A program made the translations under genes and the position numbers. Positions 5,871 through 11,555 of a DNA stretch of 26,449 nucleotides are shown one piece after another. Within the stretch, counting starts at the first letter, position 1. Each line of letters opens with the position of its first letter. A model generated the notes under the pieces. It saw only the letters and a program-made list of their open reading frames with translations, searched no databases and was not told where the DNA came from. The DNA comes from a virus: positions 1 through 26,449 of the IMG/VR virus record IMGVR_UViG_3300042924_004685; one strand, given 5' to 3'.

Positions 5871-6410
5871 ATGGGTCAATACTATAAGGCCATAATCCTT
5901 GAAGATAAAGACACAGACGATGCACCGGAAGTTATCGCCGGTTGTCTGGAGTCTTGGACATACAATAACGGTGCAAAGTTGATGGAACATTCTTGGATTG
6001 GTAATGAGTTTGTTGAGAGAGTAGAAGCAAAACTTATCAATCAATACGATGGTAGAAGAATAGTTTGGGCTGGTGACTATGCCGATCCAGAACCAAATAC
6101 AGAAGAAAACTTATACGATATGACAACAGAATTTCATAACTACCATATTGCGAAACCTACACAAACATTTCGGTATATCATTAACCATACCATGAAACAG
6201 TATGTTGATAAGGAAAGAGTTTTCCCGGATAAAGATGGTTGGAAGATACACCCATTGCCACTACTTACTTGTGAAGGAAACGGCAGAGGCGGTGGAGACT
6301 ACGGTGGAATAGATAGGTATTTAGTTGGTCTTTGGGCAAGAAATAGAATATCAGTTTCAAATGATATACCAGACGGTTATGAAGAATTACTTTTTACATT
6401 ACACGAATAA
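5871..6410 (+). CDS. Conserved phage hypothetical with GAKLMEHSWIGN motif
   Basis: The protein is 179 residues. It begins MGQYYKAIILEDKD and contains GAKLMEHSWIGNEFVERVEA, followed by a strand with W-A-G-D-Y-A-D. From memory, this combination (an MGQYYK-type start, a GAKLMEHS block, and WAGDYAD) marks a conserved family of uncharacterised proteins in phages and some bacteria. The middle contains many His and Asp residues (HNYHIAK, HPLPLLTCEGNGRGGGDYGG), which could bind metal, but no enzyme is established. It starts 5 bases after the previous stop and ends 12 bases before the ArdA-like gene, forming a small operon. Confidence 0.8.
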   Translation: MGQYYKAIILEDKDTDDAPEVIAGCLESWTYNNGAKLMEHSWIGNEFVERVEAKLINQYDGRRIVWAGDYADPEPNTEENLYDMTTEFHNYHIAKPTQTFRYIINHTMKQYVDKERVFPDKDGWKIHPLPLLTCEGNGRGGGDYGGIDRYLVGLWARNRISVSNDIPDGYEELLFTLHE

Positions 6411-6422
6411 AGGATAACAACC

Positions 6423-6944
6423 ATGAGTTACAAACAAACATTTGAAATTAGTGTAGACATTAGTTGGGATGGTGGTGAAACAACCGAAAAGGTTATCATT
6501 GATGACGCCACCTATGATTACGATGACATTGTATCAGCTGCATTTGATGCAGCCGAAGATGTTGGTGTATTTGAAAACTTTGAAGATATAACACAAGAAG
6601 ATTGTGATTTTGAAATTCATATAGACGATGGTGATTTAGAAGATCTTGGTATATCCAATTCAGATGAACTGTATGAGTTTTGTGACATATTCTATTCCGA
6701 TAATAATTCCTACGAGATAGAGGTATTTCAGGCGGCATACGAATGTGATATTCCATTCGAGGATATTGATGAAATGTATCAAGGTCAATGGGATGATGAC
6801 GAGACATTTGTTATGCGTCTGTTAGAAGATACTGGAATGATTCCAAGTGATTTGCCAAACTTCATTTATATTGATTGGGAAAGAACTGCGGAAAATGTTA
6901 TGGATGACTATGTTGAACATCGTGGTCATTATTTTAGACAGTAA
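6423..6944 (+). CDS. ArdA-like antirestriction protein (DNA mimic)
   Basis: The protein is 173 residues and extremely acidic throughout. The C-terminal half matches the ArdA layout I know: a helix followed by FEDIDEMYQGQWDDDETFVM, then a strand-helix with IYIDWERTAENVMDDYVEHR and a terminal G-H-Y-F. ArdA proteins are about 165-170 residues, form elongated acidic dimers that mimic bent B-DNA, and block type I restriction-modification enzymes. The N-terminal third (FEISVDISWDGGETTEKVII) departs from typical ArdA, so it may be a divergent or fused form. The location downstream of other small early genes fits a counter-defence role. Confidence 0.72.
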   Translation: MSYKQTFEISVDISWDGGETTEKVIIDDATYDYDDIVSAAFDAAEDVGVFENFEDITQEDCDFEIHIDDGDLEDLGISNSDELYEFCDIFYSDNNSYEIEVFQAAYECDIPFEDIDEMYQGQWDDDETFVMRLLEDTGMIPSDLPNFIYIDWERTAENVMDDYVEHRGHYFRQ

Positions 6945-6965
6945 TTATTTTAGATACCGAGTGGA
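6944..6965 (+). promoter_or_regulatory. T-rich/TACCG/GGA leader, copy 11, ahead of a tRNA-like gene
   Basis: TTATTTTAGATACCGAGTGGA starts at the ArdA-like stop. It precedes no clear protein gene; the next feature is the tRNA-like RNA at 7000. A GTGG/CCAC hairpin follows at 6961-6975. Confidence 0.45.
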
Positions 6966-6999
6966 TGGTGAACCACTCAATAGATAAAAAATGCCGGTT

Positions 7000-7109
7000 A
7001 GTTAGGTGGCGTAATTGGTTAAACGCATGGACAGTAGGGTGAGATAGAATCAACCCCGGCTTATGAAAGTGGCTCCCAAACTTTGCAGGTTCAAGTCCTG
7101 CCCTAACTA
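7000..7109 (+). tRNA. tRNA-like RNA with oversized, non-canonical centre
   Basis: Three quarters of a tRNA are clear. Acceptor AGTTAGG (7000-7006) pairs with CCTAACT (7102-7108). The D-arm is GCGT-loop with GG-ACGC (7009-7026). The T-arm is GCAGG-TTCAAGT-CCTGC (7085-7101), and the discriminator is A7109. The D-arm resembles class II tRNA-Leu. Between D-arm and T-arm there are 58 bases instead of about 23-40. No standard 5-bp anticodon stem with 7-base loop is visible; instead GGGT/ACCC (7037-7056) and AAAGT/ACTTT (7066-7084) can form. It may be a decayed tRNA, a tRNA carrying an insertion, or a new tRNA-like RNA. I cannot name an amino acid. Confidence 0.55.
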
Positions 7110-7137
7110 CACTTTCGGTGATGTTGAAGCTGATAGT

Positions 7138-7174
7138 ATCGGCATCAAACCGATGACGGCTCGGAAAGACGAGC
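7138..7174 (+). other. Tandem hairpins after the tRNA-like RNA
   Basis: ATCGG-CATCAAA-CCGAT (7138-7154) and GCTCG-GAAAGA-CGAGC (7159-7174) are adjacent perfect 5-bp hairpins between the tRNA-like 3' end and the leader of the 7207 gene. They could be a processing signal or part of a larger RNA. Confidence 0.45.
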
Positions 7175-7177
7175 TAA

Positions 7178-7199
7178 TTTATTTTTACTTACCAAAGGA
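7178..7199 (+). promoter_or_regulatory. T-rich/TACC/GGA leader, copy 12
   Basis: TTTATTTTTACTTACCAAAGGA lies 7 bases before the ATG at 7207 and decides that start over an in-frame codon at 7063 inside the tRNA-like gene. Confidence 0.55.
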
Positions 7200-7206
7200 T
7201 TTAGTT

Positions 7207-7752
7207 ATGAAAAAGATAATCATGTTATTTATTGCCATCCTATTTGCAACACCGATGTTTTCCCAAACAGATGAATTGACATTAACCGGTTGGAGACAGA
7301 ACTTTGTAACATCATACTGTGATGAATACGATATGATGGTTGGCGATAAGGGATATTGGATTCTTCGATGGGGAACATCCAGAGAAGCAATTCGTGGTGC
7401 TCTAACACGAGACGGTTTTACATACACAGAAACAGACACTACAATTTCGTGGTATCAAAACTCAATATACAAATGTGAGTTACAATTCAATGCGAATCAG
7501 AAAGTGAATAGAACAATGTTTGTAGTTTCCGTTCCAATCAGAAACGGTATCGAAATCAGTAACAGTCTCAAAAAGAAATTTGATGCAGTCTATGGCATTC
7601 CTGGTAAATTCAAAATGATTGGTGCATCATCATCTTATTCTTGGTTGGACAATCGTTGTGGTTTGAAACCAATATATTCATTGCAGGCCAATACTGTAAT
7701 TGAAGGTGGTCAATATATCGTGACAGTTATTGCATCAAGAATTGGCGAGTAA
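7207..7752 (+). CDS. Exported hypothetical protein with signal peptide
   Basis: The 181-residue product begins with a classical signal peptide, MKKIIMLFIAILFATPMFSQ, with likely cleavage after FS and Gln at +1, a pattern common in Bacteroidota secreted proteins. The mature part has WGTSREAIRGALTRDGF near residue 50, followed by beta strands and aromatic residues, and resembles small periplasmic beta-sheet proteins of that phylum. Two cysteines (about C29 and C76) and one at C156 could allow a disulphide. I do not know its role; a phage protein sent to the periplasm could affect superinfection, lysis timing or envelope stress. Start 7207 is set by the GGA leader. Confidence 0.75.
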   Translation: MKKIIMLFIAILFATPMFSQTDELTLTGWRQNFVTSYCDEYDMMVGDKGYWILRWGTSREAIRGALTRDGFTYTETDTTISWYQNSIYKCELQFNANQKVNRTMFVVSVPIRNGIEISNSLKKKFDAVYGIPGKFKMIGASSSYSWLDNRCGLKPIYSLQANTVIEGGQYIVTVIASRIGE

Positions 7753-7758
7753 CATTTA

Positions 7759-8108
7759 GGGGGCGAAATGGCCTCGATTGGTTACAACGAACAAACGGAG
7801 CATACCGAGCTACGCTGGTGGAGCTCGTTAATACAACTGGCGAAAACATAAGTGGCAACACTACATCTTACGCATTGGCTGCTTAAGCCAATGCCGTTCA
7901 TCTAATACCACAACCCTTTGGGATTGGAATGGGCGTTGCAAATTAGGGTTATACTATATCGTTGAAACGCCGGCATAGTGAACAACAGTTTCTCGTAGTG
8001 CAGAGGATTGTCAATGTTCCAAATCACTATTAAATAAAAACATAGACTATGTATGTAGCGCCTTTGGTCAATGTGAGCAAGACGCGGGTTCGACTCCCGC
8101 CGCCTCCA
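7759..8108 (+). ncRNA. ssrA: Transfer-messenger RNA (tmRNA)
   Basis: This is a complete 350-base tmRNA. The 5' acceptor GGGGGCG (7759-7765) pairs with CGCCTCC (8101-8107) and the discriminator is A8108. The T-arm is GCGGG-TTCGACT-CCCGC near the 3' end. The mRNA-like part starts at the resume codon GGC (7839) and encodes GENISGNTTSYALAA with stop TAA at 7884-7886. The stop lies in the loop of hairpin GCATTGGCT/AGCCAATGC, as in other tmRNAs. Upstream, CGAGCT/AGCTCG forms the expected pseudoknot-region hairpin. tmRNA rescues stalled ribosomes and tags products for proteolysis. Here the gene sits among phage genes, 6 bases after the exported-protein gene. CCA is not encoded. Confidence 0.96.
7839..7886 (+). 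other. tmRNA tag-peptide reading frame
   Basis: Fifteen sense codons give GENISGNTTSYALAA, then TAA. The ALAA end is the canonical ClpXP-type degron, and the GEN beginning resembles Bacteroidota tags. It is longer than the short tags I recall from that phylum. Confidence 0.93.
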
Positions 8109-8131
8109 CAAATTTATTTTAAGGTTATGGT

Positions 8132-8359
8132 ATGAACACAGAAGTTGCTGAACATAATGGAATAATATCCATACATGATTACCTACAATGTATATGGGAA
8201 AACTCAAACAATTTCCGTAGAACTTGGAAACTCATTCATGTATCGGATATGAACTACTATTTTCGTGATACCGGCGATGGTAGGGTTGGCATAATGAATA
8301 AGGACAAGTTGCACAGTCAGATTGAGACTGGCTACTATGCCGTAATCAAACCACAATAA
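8132..8359 (+). CDS. Hypothetical 75-residue protein
   Basis: This small soluble protein begins MNTEVAEHNGIISIHDYLQC, with a middle helix (ENSNNFRRTWKLIHVSDMNY) and a C-terminal half containing a D-T-G-D-G turn. AAGG lies upstream (TTTATTTTAAGG), a shortened form of the repeated leader without TACCG. It is the first gene after the tmRNA and ends just before a strong hairpin terminator. No family is recognised. Confidence 0.68.
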   Translation: MNTEVAEHNGIISIHDYLQCIWENSNNFRRTWKLIHVSDMNYYFRDTGDGRVGIMNKDKLHSQIETGYYAVIKPQ

Positions 8360-8364
8360 AACGA

Positions 8365-8385
8365 GGTATGACATTTTGTCATACC
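8365..8385 (+). terminator. Perfect hairpin after the 8132 gene
   Basis: GGTATGACA-TTT-TGTCATACC forms a perfect 9-bp stem right after the stop. Only a weak T run follows (TTCAT), so it is either a weak intrinsic terminator or an mRNA-end stabiliser. Confidence 0.55.
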
Positions 8386-8463
8386 TTCATAACCCCTTGA
8401 AAATAAAAGACTTACACCCGGCCGTAACTCCTTACAAATCAACGACTTACATAGCCCTCCTTA

Positions 8464-8480
8464 TTTAGATTCAGTCTAAA
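8464..8480 (+). other. Short AT hairpin in spacer 8360-8562
   Basis: TTTAGA-TTCAG-TCTAAA is the only other structure in this roughly 200-base spacer, which contains no gene. It lies upstream of promoter P4. Confidence 0.35.
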
Positions 8481-8508
8481 TATGAATTTCATCCCCATAA
8501 AATAATGC

Positions 8509-8539
8509 TTTGATCTTTCATGCCTATGCCTTATATTTG
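8509..8539 (+). promoter_or_regulatory. Bacteroidota-type promoter (P4)
   Basis: TTTG (8509-8512), 19 bases, then TATATTTG (8532-8539). The core AATAATGCTTTGATCTT and downstream GTAATGTAAGTTAAGG recur at P5 and P6. Confidence 0.82.
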
Positions 8540-8562
8540 TAATGTAAGTTAAGGTTAATGAT

Positions 8563-8778
8563 ATGAAACAATGTATGAAATTCTTTCCGTTGGCAATAAC
8601 AGTAGGCGTATTGGTGCTTCTTGGTCTAAGTTACCAGAAACACGAATTGCCTAACTTGTTGAACCTCAACGACTTAAACAAAAAACTCCGTGTCCTCCAA
8701 ACTACTTCTCGTAAGTCATTGGTAGATAATGAGTTAGCAGAACAGTTAGTAGAACAAAAAAATTATTCGTCAAAGTAA
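8563..8778 (+). CDS. Small single-span membrane-anchored protein
   Basis: The 71-residue product has a hydrophobic segment (FFPLAITVGVLVLLGLSYQ, about residues 7-25) and a soluble tail (LNDLNKKLRVLQTTSRKSLV, then ELAEQLVEQKNYSSK). MKQCMK before the segment is basic, predicting the N-terminus inside and the tail in the periplasm. It could equally be an uncleaved signal anchor. No family is recognised. AAGG in the conserved post-promoter sequence supplies the ribosome binding site, and the last codons run into promoter P5. Confidence 0.68.
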   Translation: MKQCMKFFPLAITVGVLVLLGLSYQKHELPNLLNLNDLNKKLRVLQTTSRKSLVDNELAEQLVEQKNYSSK

Positions 8779-8786
8779 AATAATGC

Positions 8787-8817
8787 TTTGATCTTACAAA
8801 AAAATGCCTTATATTTG
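8787..8817 (+). promoter_or_regulatory. Bacteroidota-type promoter (P5)
   Basis: TTTG (8787-8790), 19 bases, then TATATTTG (8810-8817). The flanks are nearly identical to P4 (CAAAGTAAAATAATGC upstream, GTAATGTAAGTTAAG downstream). Confidence 0.82.
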
Positions 8818-8851
8818 TAATGTAAGTTAAGAACAACCAAAGGAAACAACC

Positions 8852-9076
8852 ATGTTATTCTCAAAAACACTAACCGATAAACTATCAGATGCCTGGTCTG
8901 ACTATTCAAAGCTCATCCGTGAAAGAGAAACCCGCGTCAATCCAATGACATTAGAGGAATCAATGGACTATATGAACCGCAAGGAATCAGTCTTGTATCG
9001 TATTGCTCTCTTGTCCGAAGCCGTGGACATGGTAAAAAATGGTGCAGGTATTCCATCTTCAAAAATAATGCTTTGA
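8852..9076 (+). CDS. Hypothetical 74-residue helical protein
   Basis: The product begins MLFSKTLTDKLSDAWSDYSK and appears to be two helices: one charged (LIRERETRVNPMTLEESMDY) and one rich in Ala/Leu (VLYRIALLSEAVDMVKNGAG). A two-helix antiparallel hairpin is plausible. AAAGGAAACAACC precedes the ATG. The last codons overlap the -33 region of promoter P6, so stop and promoter are interlocked. The function is unknown. Confidence 0.7.
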   Translation: MLFSKTLTDKLSDAWSDYSKLIRERETRVNPMTLEESMDYMNRKESVLYRIALLSEAVDMVKNGAGIPSSKIML

Positions 9077-9102
9077 TCTTATCTGAAAATTCCGTATATT
9101 TG
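9072..9102 (+). promoter_or_regulatory. Bacteroidota-type promoter (P6)
   Basis: TTTG (9072-9075), 19 bases, then TATATTTG (9095-9102). It belongs to the P4/P5 subtype, followed by GTAAAGTAAGTTAAGGACA. Confidence 0.82.
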
Positions 9103-9124
9103 TAAAGTAAGTTAAGGACACAAA

Positions 9125-9247
9125 ATGAAACGCTTAAAACACATTCTCAAAGAGACTGTAATCATTACCGGTATCATCCTGTTTGTTCTCATTGCATCCA
9201 GTATTGATAGTCTCTTAGACATGGCAATGAATTATTTTAGACAATAA
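9125..9247 (+). CDS. Tiny single-span membrane protein (40 residues)
   Basis: This 40-codon frame begins MKRLKHILKETVIITGIILF with a basic N-terminus, then a hydrophobic segment to about residue 25, and ends DSLLDMAMNYFRQ. AAGGACACAAA supplies a Shine-Dalgarno sequence directly after promoter P6. Size and layout fit a small inner-membrane regulatory or toxin-like peptide, but no family is identified. The next gene follows after 18 bases. Confidence 0.62.
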   Translation: MKRLKHILKETVIITGIILFVLIASSIDSLLDMAMNYFRQ

Positions 9248-9265
9248 CCACAAGGAAAAACAACC

Positions 9266-9472
9266 ATGGAAACCACAAAACACATTCGCGAATATGTAGT
9301 CACCGTTTCTGGTGTTTACAACAACAAAGTAGTTTCAATTCCAGAACGCAGGATTCATGCTTACAGTTTTGGAGAAGCCAGTGACATTGCAAACGCTTCG
9401 TTCCAACAAATCTTCGGTGTAGAACATTCGATCACATCTAGTATCTATATCAATACATTCAACAACCAATAA
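9266..9472 (+). CDS. Hypothetical 68-residue protein
   Basis: The protein METTKHIREYVVTVSGVYNN continues with a strand pair and a helix (YSFGEASDIANASFQQIFGV), followed by a short beta end. Such beta-alpha-beta small proteins with an H-A-x-S-F-x-E-A turn are seen in phage accessory regions without known function. AAGGAAAAACAACC precedes the ATG. It is followed after 12 bases by another small gene with the same AAGGAACAACAACC ribosome-binding context, implying a polycistronic unit driven by P6. Confidence 0.7.
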   Translation: METTKHIREYVVTVSGVYNNKVVSIPERRIHAYSFGEASDIANASFQQIFGVEHSITSSIYINTFNNQ

Positions 9473-9484
9473 GGAACAACAACC

Positions 9485-9655
9485 ATGAGCACCATTGATG
9501 CAGTTATGAATATCGAATGCAACCCAGAATGTAGTGAAGAACTGTATATCCAATCATTTCAGTCACTAATTGATAGTGGCGATGTTTGGGGATTGCAAGG
9601 CTGGTATGGTAGAATCGCAATGACATTGATTGATGCTGGTCTTTGCACACGATAA
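9485..9655 (+). CDS. Small conserved phage protein (L-x-x-W-Y-G-R type)
   Basis: This 56-residue frame begins MSTIDAVMNIECNPECSEEL and ends with a helix pair containing YIQSFQSLIDSGDVWGLQGW and YGRIAMTLIDAGLC. The pattern 'LIDSG-x-x-W-x-L-Q-G-x-x-G-R-x-A-x-x-L-I-D-A-G' is one I recall from tiny conserved phage proteins of unknown function. It has AAGGAACAACAACC before the ATG. It belongs to a run of small co-directional genes. Confidence 0.72.
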   Translation: MSTIDAVMNIECNPECSEELYIQSFQSLIDSGDVWGLQGWYGRIAMTLIDAGLCTR

Positions 9656-9681
9656 ACAACAAACAATAAGGAACAACAACC

Positions 9682-9924
9682 ATGATAATGACATATAAAA
9701 TGAGAGCCGAAGGCGTCAATGATGTATTTGAATTTGTGAGAGCGATGGGTAGGAATATCAAAGAATACCGCATCATTGGTAATACTATCATTCCAGATGT
9801 TGAATTTGAATTTGAAACCAAAAAAAGTTTACATATTGTCTTGAACACTTTGCGTCAAATTCCTGACAGTCATGTAATGGTAGAAACAGTCAAACCAATT
9901 TCAGAATATACAGGAGTTAGATGA
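9682..9924 (+). CDS. Hypothetical 80-residue alpha/beta protein
   Basis: The protein begins MIMTYKMRAEGVNDVFEFVR, contains IIGNTIIPDVEFEFETKKSL and ends IPDSHVMVETVKPISEYTGV. A beta-alpha-beta-beta-alpha-beta ferredoxin-like order is plausible. The family is unknown to me; no catalytic residues stand out. It overlaps the start of the next gene by four bases (ATGA), the sign of translational coupling. Confidence 0.72.
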   Translation: MIMTYKMRAEGVNDVFEFVRAMGRNIKEYRIIGNTIIPDVEFEFETKKSLHIVLNTLRQIPDSHVMVETVKPISEYTGVR

Positions 9925-10148
9925 TGGGAATGGATAGACATATCTGGGAAGGATGGACCGTAAGAGCATACATAGAGGATCTTGAACCAATCTTCAATAT
10001 GATTATGATGGGTCGCTCTTGGCAAAGACCATTTCAAACCAAAGAAGAACTTGCACAATGGTGCAAGGACAATCAACCTGGCTATAAGAAACATATTCCA
10101 GAAGTAGTGACATATTTTTGGCAACAAATTAAATCAAGGAAATACTAA
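9921..10148 (+). CDS. Conserved phage hypothetical (WEGWTV-type)
   Basis: The 75-residue product begins MMGMDRHIWEGWTVRAYIED. It contains MGRSWQRPFQTKEELAQWCK and DNQPGYKKHIPEVVTYFWQQ. The sequence looks like small proteins of large T4-like phages with an E-G-W-T-V start and an N-Q-P-x-Y-K-K-x-I-P block; their role is unknown. CAGGAG supplies a strong ribosome binding site. The start overlaps the preceding stop, and the stop overlaps the following ATG by one base, so three genes are translationally coupled. Confidence 0.75.
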   Translation: MMGMDRHIWEGWTVRAYIEDLEPIFNMIMMGRSWQRPFQTKEELAQWCKDNQPGYKKHIPEVVTYFWQQIKSRKY

Positions 10149-10438
10149 TGAAAACGCTTCAACAAATCAAGACTGCAATGGCAAAATGTTCAACAGAAGA
10201 ACTTTTTGAATTGAATGAGTTTATCAAACATCAAGTCGCTCTCAACGGCAGAGAGACAAGAAGTAAATTGAAAACCGGAACAATCTGTAAATGTTCAAAG
10301 AGACCTGGAAGGTATTTCATGGTCACTAAGATCAATCCAAAGTATGTTGTATGTGAAGAAGTGGATGCAAAAGGCAACCCAAAGGGTTTTGTCAAATATA
10401 ACATTATGCCGTCTATTTTAGAACCAATCAAGAAATAA
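10148..10438 (+). CDS. Hypothetical 96-residue basic protein
   Basis: The first 35 residues form a helical region (MKTLQQIKTAMAKCSTEELF, ELNEFIKHQVALNGRE). This is followed by a basic, beta-rich domain containing KTGTICKCSKRPGRYFMVTK and INPKYVVCEEVDAKGNPKGF. The second half resembles a small SH3-like barrel that might bind nucleic acid; the first may be a dimerising helix. Function is not assigned. It is coupled to the previous gene (TAATG). Confidence 0.72.
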   Translation: MKTLQQIKTAMAKCSTEELFELNEFIKHQVALNGRETRSKLKTGTICKCSKRPGRYFMVTKINPKYVVCEEVDAKGNPKGFVKYNIMPSILEPIKK

Positions 10439-10448
10439 GGAAACCAAT

Positions 10449-10808
10449 ATGGAAACAACAACACAAACACCTAGTCTGGTATCTGCTATTGGGTTTTTAG
10501 TAAACCACAAACTACCAGAACTTGATACGAACAAAACATGGCTGTATTCAGTCCAATACGGAAACAAGTATGCTAAGATTATTTCAGAAACAAACCGTGG
10601 TCCTGCCGGCGGCCAAAAGTCTGTTTGGGGTTTTGTTGCCCTACAAGACATGAATGTGAGCGGAATACAATACAAACGAGGAGATTTGCTCAAAGCTGCA
10701 TCATACAAGGCACCTGCAAAACACGCTCGTGGTAACCTGTTAGAAGGAACAGCCGAATATGATCTATACGGACCCGCTTACCTAAACAACCCGAGGTCAT
10801 CGTGGTAA
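10449..10808 (+). CDS. Conserved phage hypothetical (KAPAKHARG motif)
   Basis: The 119-residue product begins METTTQTPSLVSAIGFLVNH. The middle strand region WLYSVQYGNKYAKIISETN leads to a VWGFVAL strand. The conserved-looking end is LLKAASYKAPAKHARGNLLE followed by YGPAYL. I recall this KAPAKHARGN...G-x-A-x-Y-x-x-Y-G-P-A-Y-L ending from uncharacterised proteins of large tailed phages. The predominantly beta fold is compatible with a single-stranded nucleic-acid-binding or inhibitor protein, but this is inference. AAGGAAACCAAT precedes the ATG. Confidence 0.78.
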   Translation: METTTQTPSLVSAIGFLVNHKLPELDTNKTWLYSVQYGNKYAKIISETNRGPAGGQKSVWGFVALQDMNVSGIQYKRGDLLKAASYKAPAKHARGNLLEGTAEYDLYGPAYLNNPRSSW

Positions 10809-11038
10809 GGAAACCGCATATCCGAGACAAAAGGTCACACCATGTTAAGCGTGGCACCAGATTCCAATGGTATTGTCCAAGTAGGGGCAAGTGGATTGAC
10901 TGCACTGTGACTGGAACAAATCGTTCTTGGGTGCGGTATATTGAGAATCACCGAACCGGTGCTGCGTTCAATGGTGAATTTAATTTTACCCGCAGAGACT
11001 TTAATGAATTTACGAATATCAAAATTACCCAATGGTGA
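10802..11038 (+). CDS. Small basic protein, GTG start
   Basis: The protein is very basic at the N-terminus (KPHIRDKRSHHVKRGTRFQW) followed by a beta-barrel-like segment (GKWIDCTVTGTNRSWVRYI, TGAAFNGEFNFTRRDFNEF). The GTG at 10802 overlaps the previous stop and has GAGG 6 bases upstream. Charge and size suggest nucleic-acid binding, with a small SH3/Tudor-like barrel as one possibility. The next ATG is 3 bases past its stop, so it is part of the same operon. Confidence 0.68.
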   Translation: MVRKPHIRDKRSHHVKRGTRFQWYCPSRGKWIDCTVTGTNRSWVRYIENHRTGAAFNGEFNFTRRDFNEFTNIKITQW

Positions 11039-11041
11039 ACC

Positions 11042-11287
11042 ATGTTTTTACAAGATGACCATGCATACGAACTTGCAACAGACTTGTTGGTAAAGTATCA
11101 CAATGCCAGTGAAACCTATGATGCATTGAAGGATATTCTGAACCACGAAGAACCCGATACGGAAAGGTATGAACTTATCCGTAGGGAATACCTGAAGGCA
11201 GCTGAATACGCAAAGATAAGACATACACACGCGATGATTATATCGTGTGACATTATACAATCTATACAAGAATACCGTTGGAATTAA
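11042..11287 (+). CDS. Hypothetical 81-residue helical protein
   Basis: The product begins MFLQDDHAYELATDLLVKYH and consists mainly of helices (SETYDALKDILNHEEPDTER, YELIRREYLKAAEYAKIRHT). It contains no membrane segment and several His residues toward the end (RHTHAMIISCDI). It may be a three-helix bundle. It follows the preceding gene by 3 bases. A family cannot be assigned. Confidence 0.7.
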   Translation: MFLQDDHAYELATDLLVKYHNASETYDALKDILNHEEPDTERYELIRREYLKAAEYAKIRHTHAMIISCDIIQSIQEYRWN

Positions 11288-11312
11288 ACATTAACAATTA
11301 AGGAATAAAACA

Positions 11313-11534
11313 ATGAGAATCGAAACAAGAGAAGTTAAAGTTGTAAGCAAACAAGAAGCAATCGATTTGGTAATTGACTTTTGCACCGAATACCTCAGTG
11401 AAATGGAACACGTTTGGATTGATTGGCAACTCAACGGAACCAGCCATAAAGGTTTGGTAAACATGAACGATGAAGAATTGATAGCAGAACTTTACAGACA
11501 TTATGGCACAAGTGAAACATTTATTATAGAATAA
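11313..11534 (+). CDS. Small protein paralogous to the 11556 product
   Basis: The 73-residue product reads MRIETREVKVVSKQEAIDLV and contains WIDWQLNGTSHKGLVNMNDE followed by ELIAELYRHYG. It shares with the next gene product the order 'S/A-K-x-A-I-D-L ... G-x-K-G-x-V-x-x-x-N-x-E-L-x-x-E-L'. The pair probably arose by duplication. No function is known. AAGGAATAAAACA precedes the ATG, as also for the next gene. Confidence 0.72.
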   Translation: MRIETREVKVVSKQEAIDLVIDFCTEYLSEMEHVWIDWQLNGTSHKGLVNMNDEELIAELYRHYGTSETFIIE

Positions 11535-11555
11535 GCATTAACAAGGAATAAAACT

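Noticed and set aside
6966-7043. Short frame starting at the ATG after leader copy 11
   Set aside because: The GGA touches the ATG with no spacing, and the frame runs through the tRNA-like D-arm; more likely chance.
7138-7175. Possible hammerhead-type ribozyme or riboswitch after the tRNA-like RNA
   Set aside because: The CGATGA and GGAAAG strings suggest a hammerhead core, but the required C-U-G-A-U-G-A, G-A-A-A-C and cleavage-site layout is not complete.
7063-7206. N-terminal extension of the exported protein back to 7063
   Set aside because: It would lie within the tRNA-like gene and hairpins. The leader and the signal peptide both point to ATG 7207.
8902-9076. Possible second start inside the 8852 gene
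   Set aside because: Internal ATGs lack ribosome binding sites, while AAAGGAAACAACC precedes 8852.
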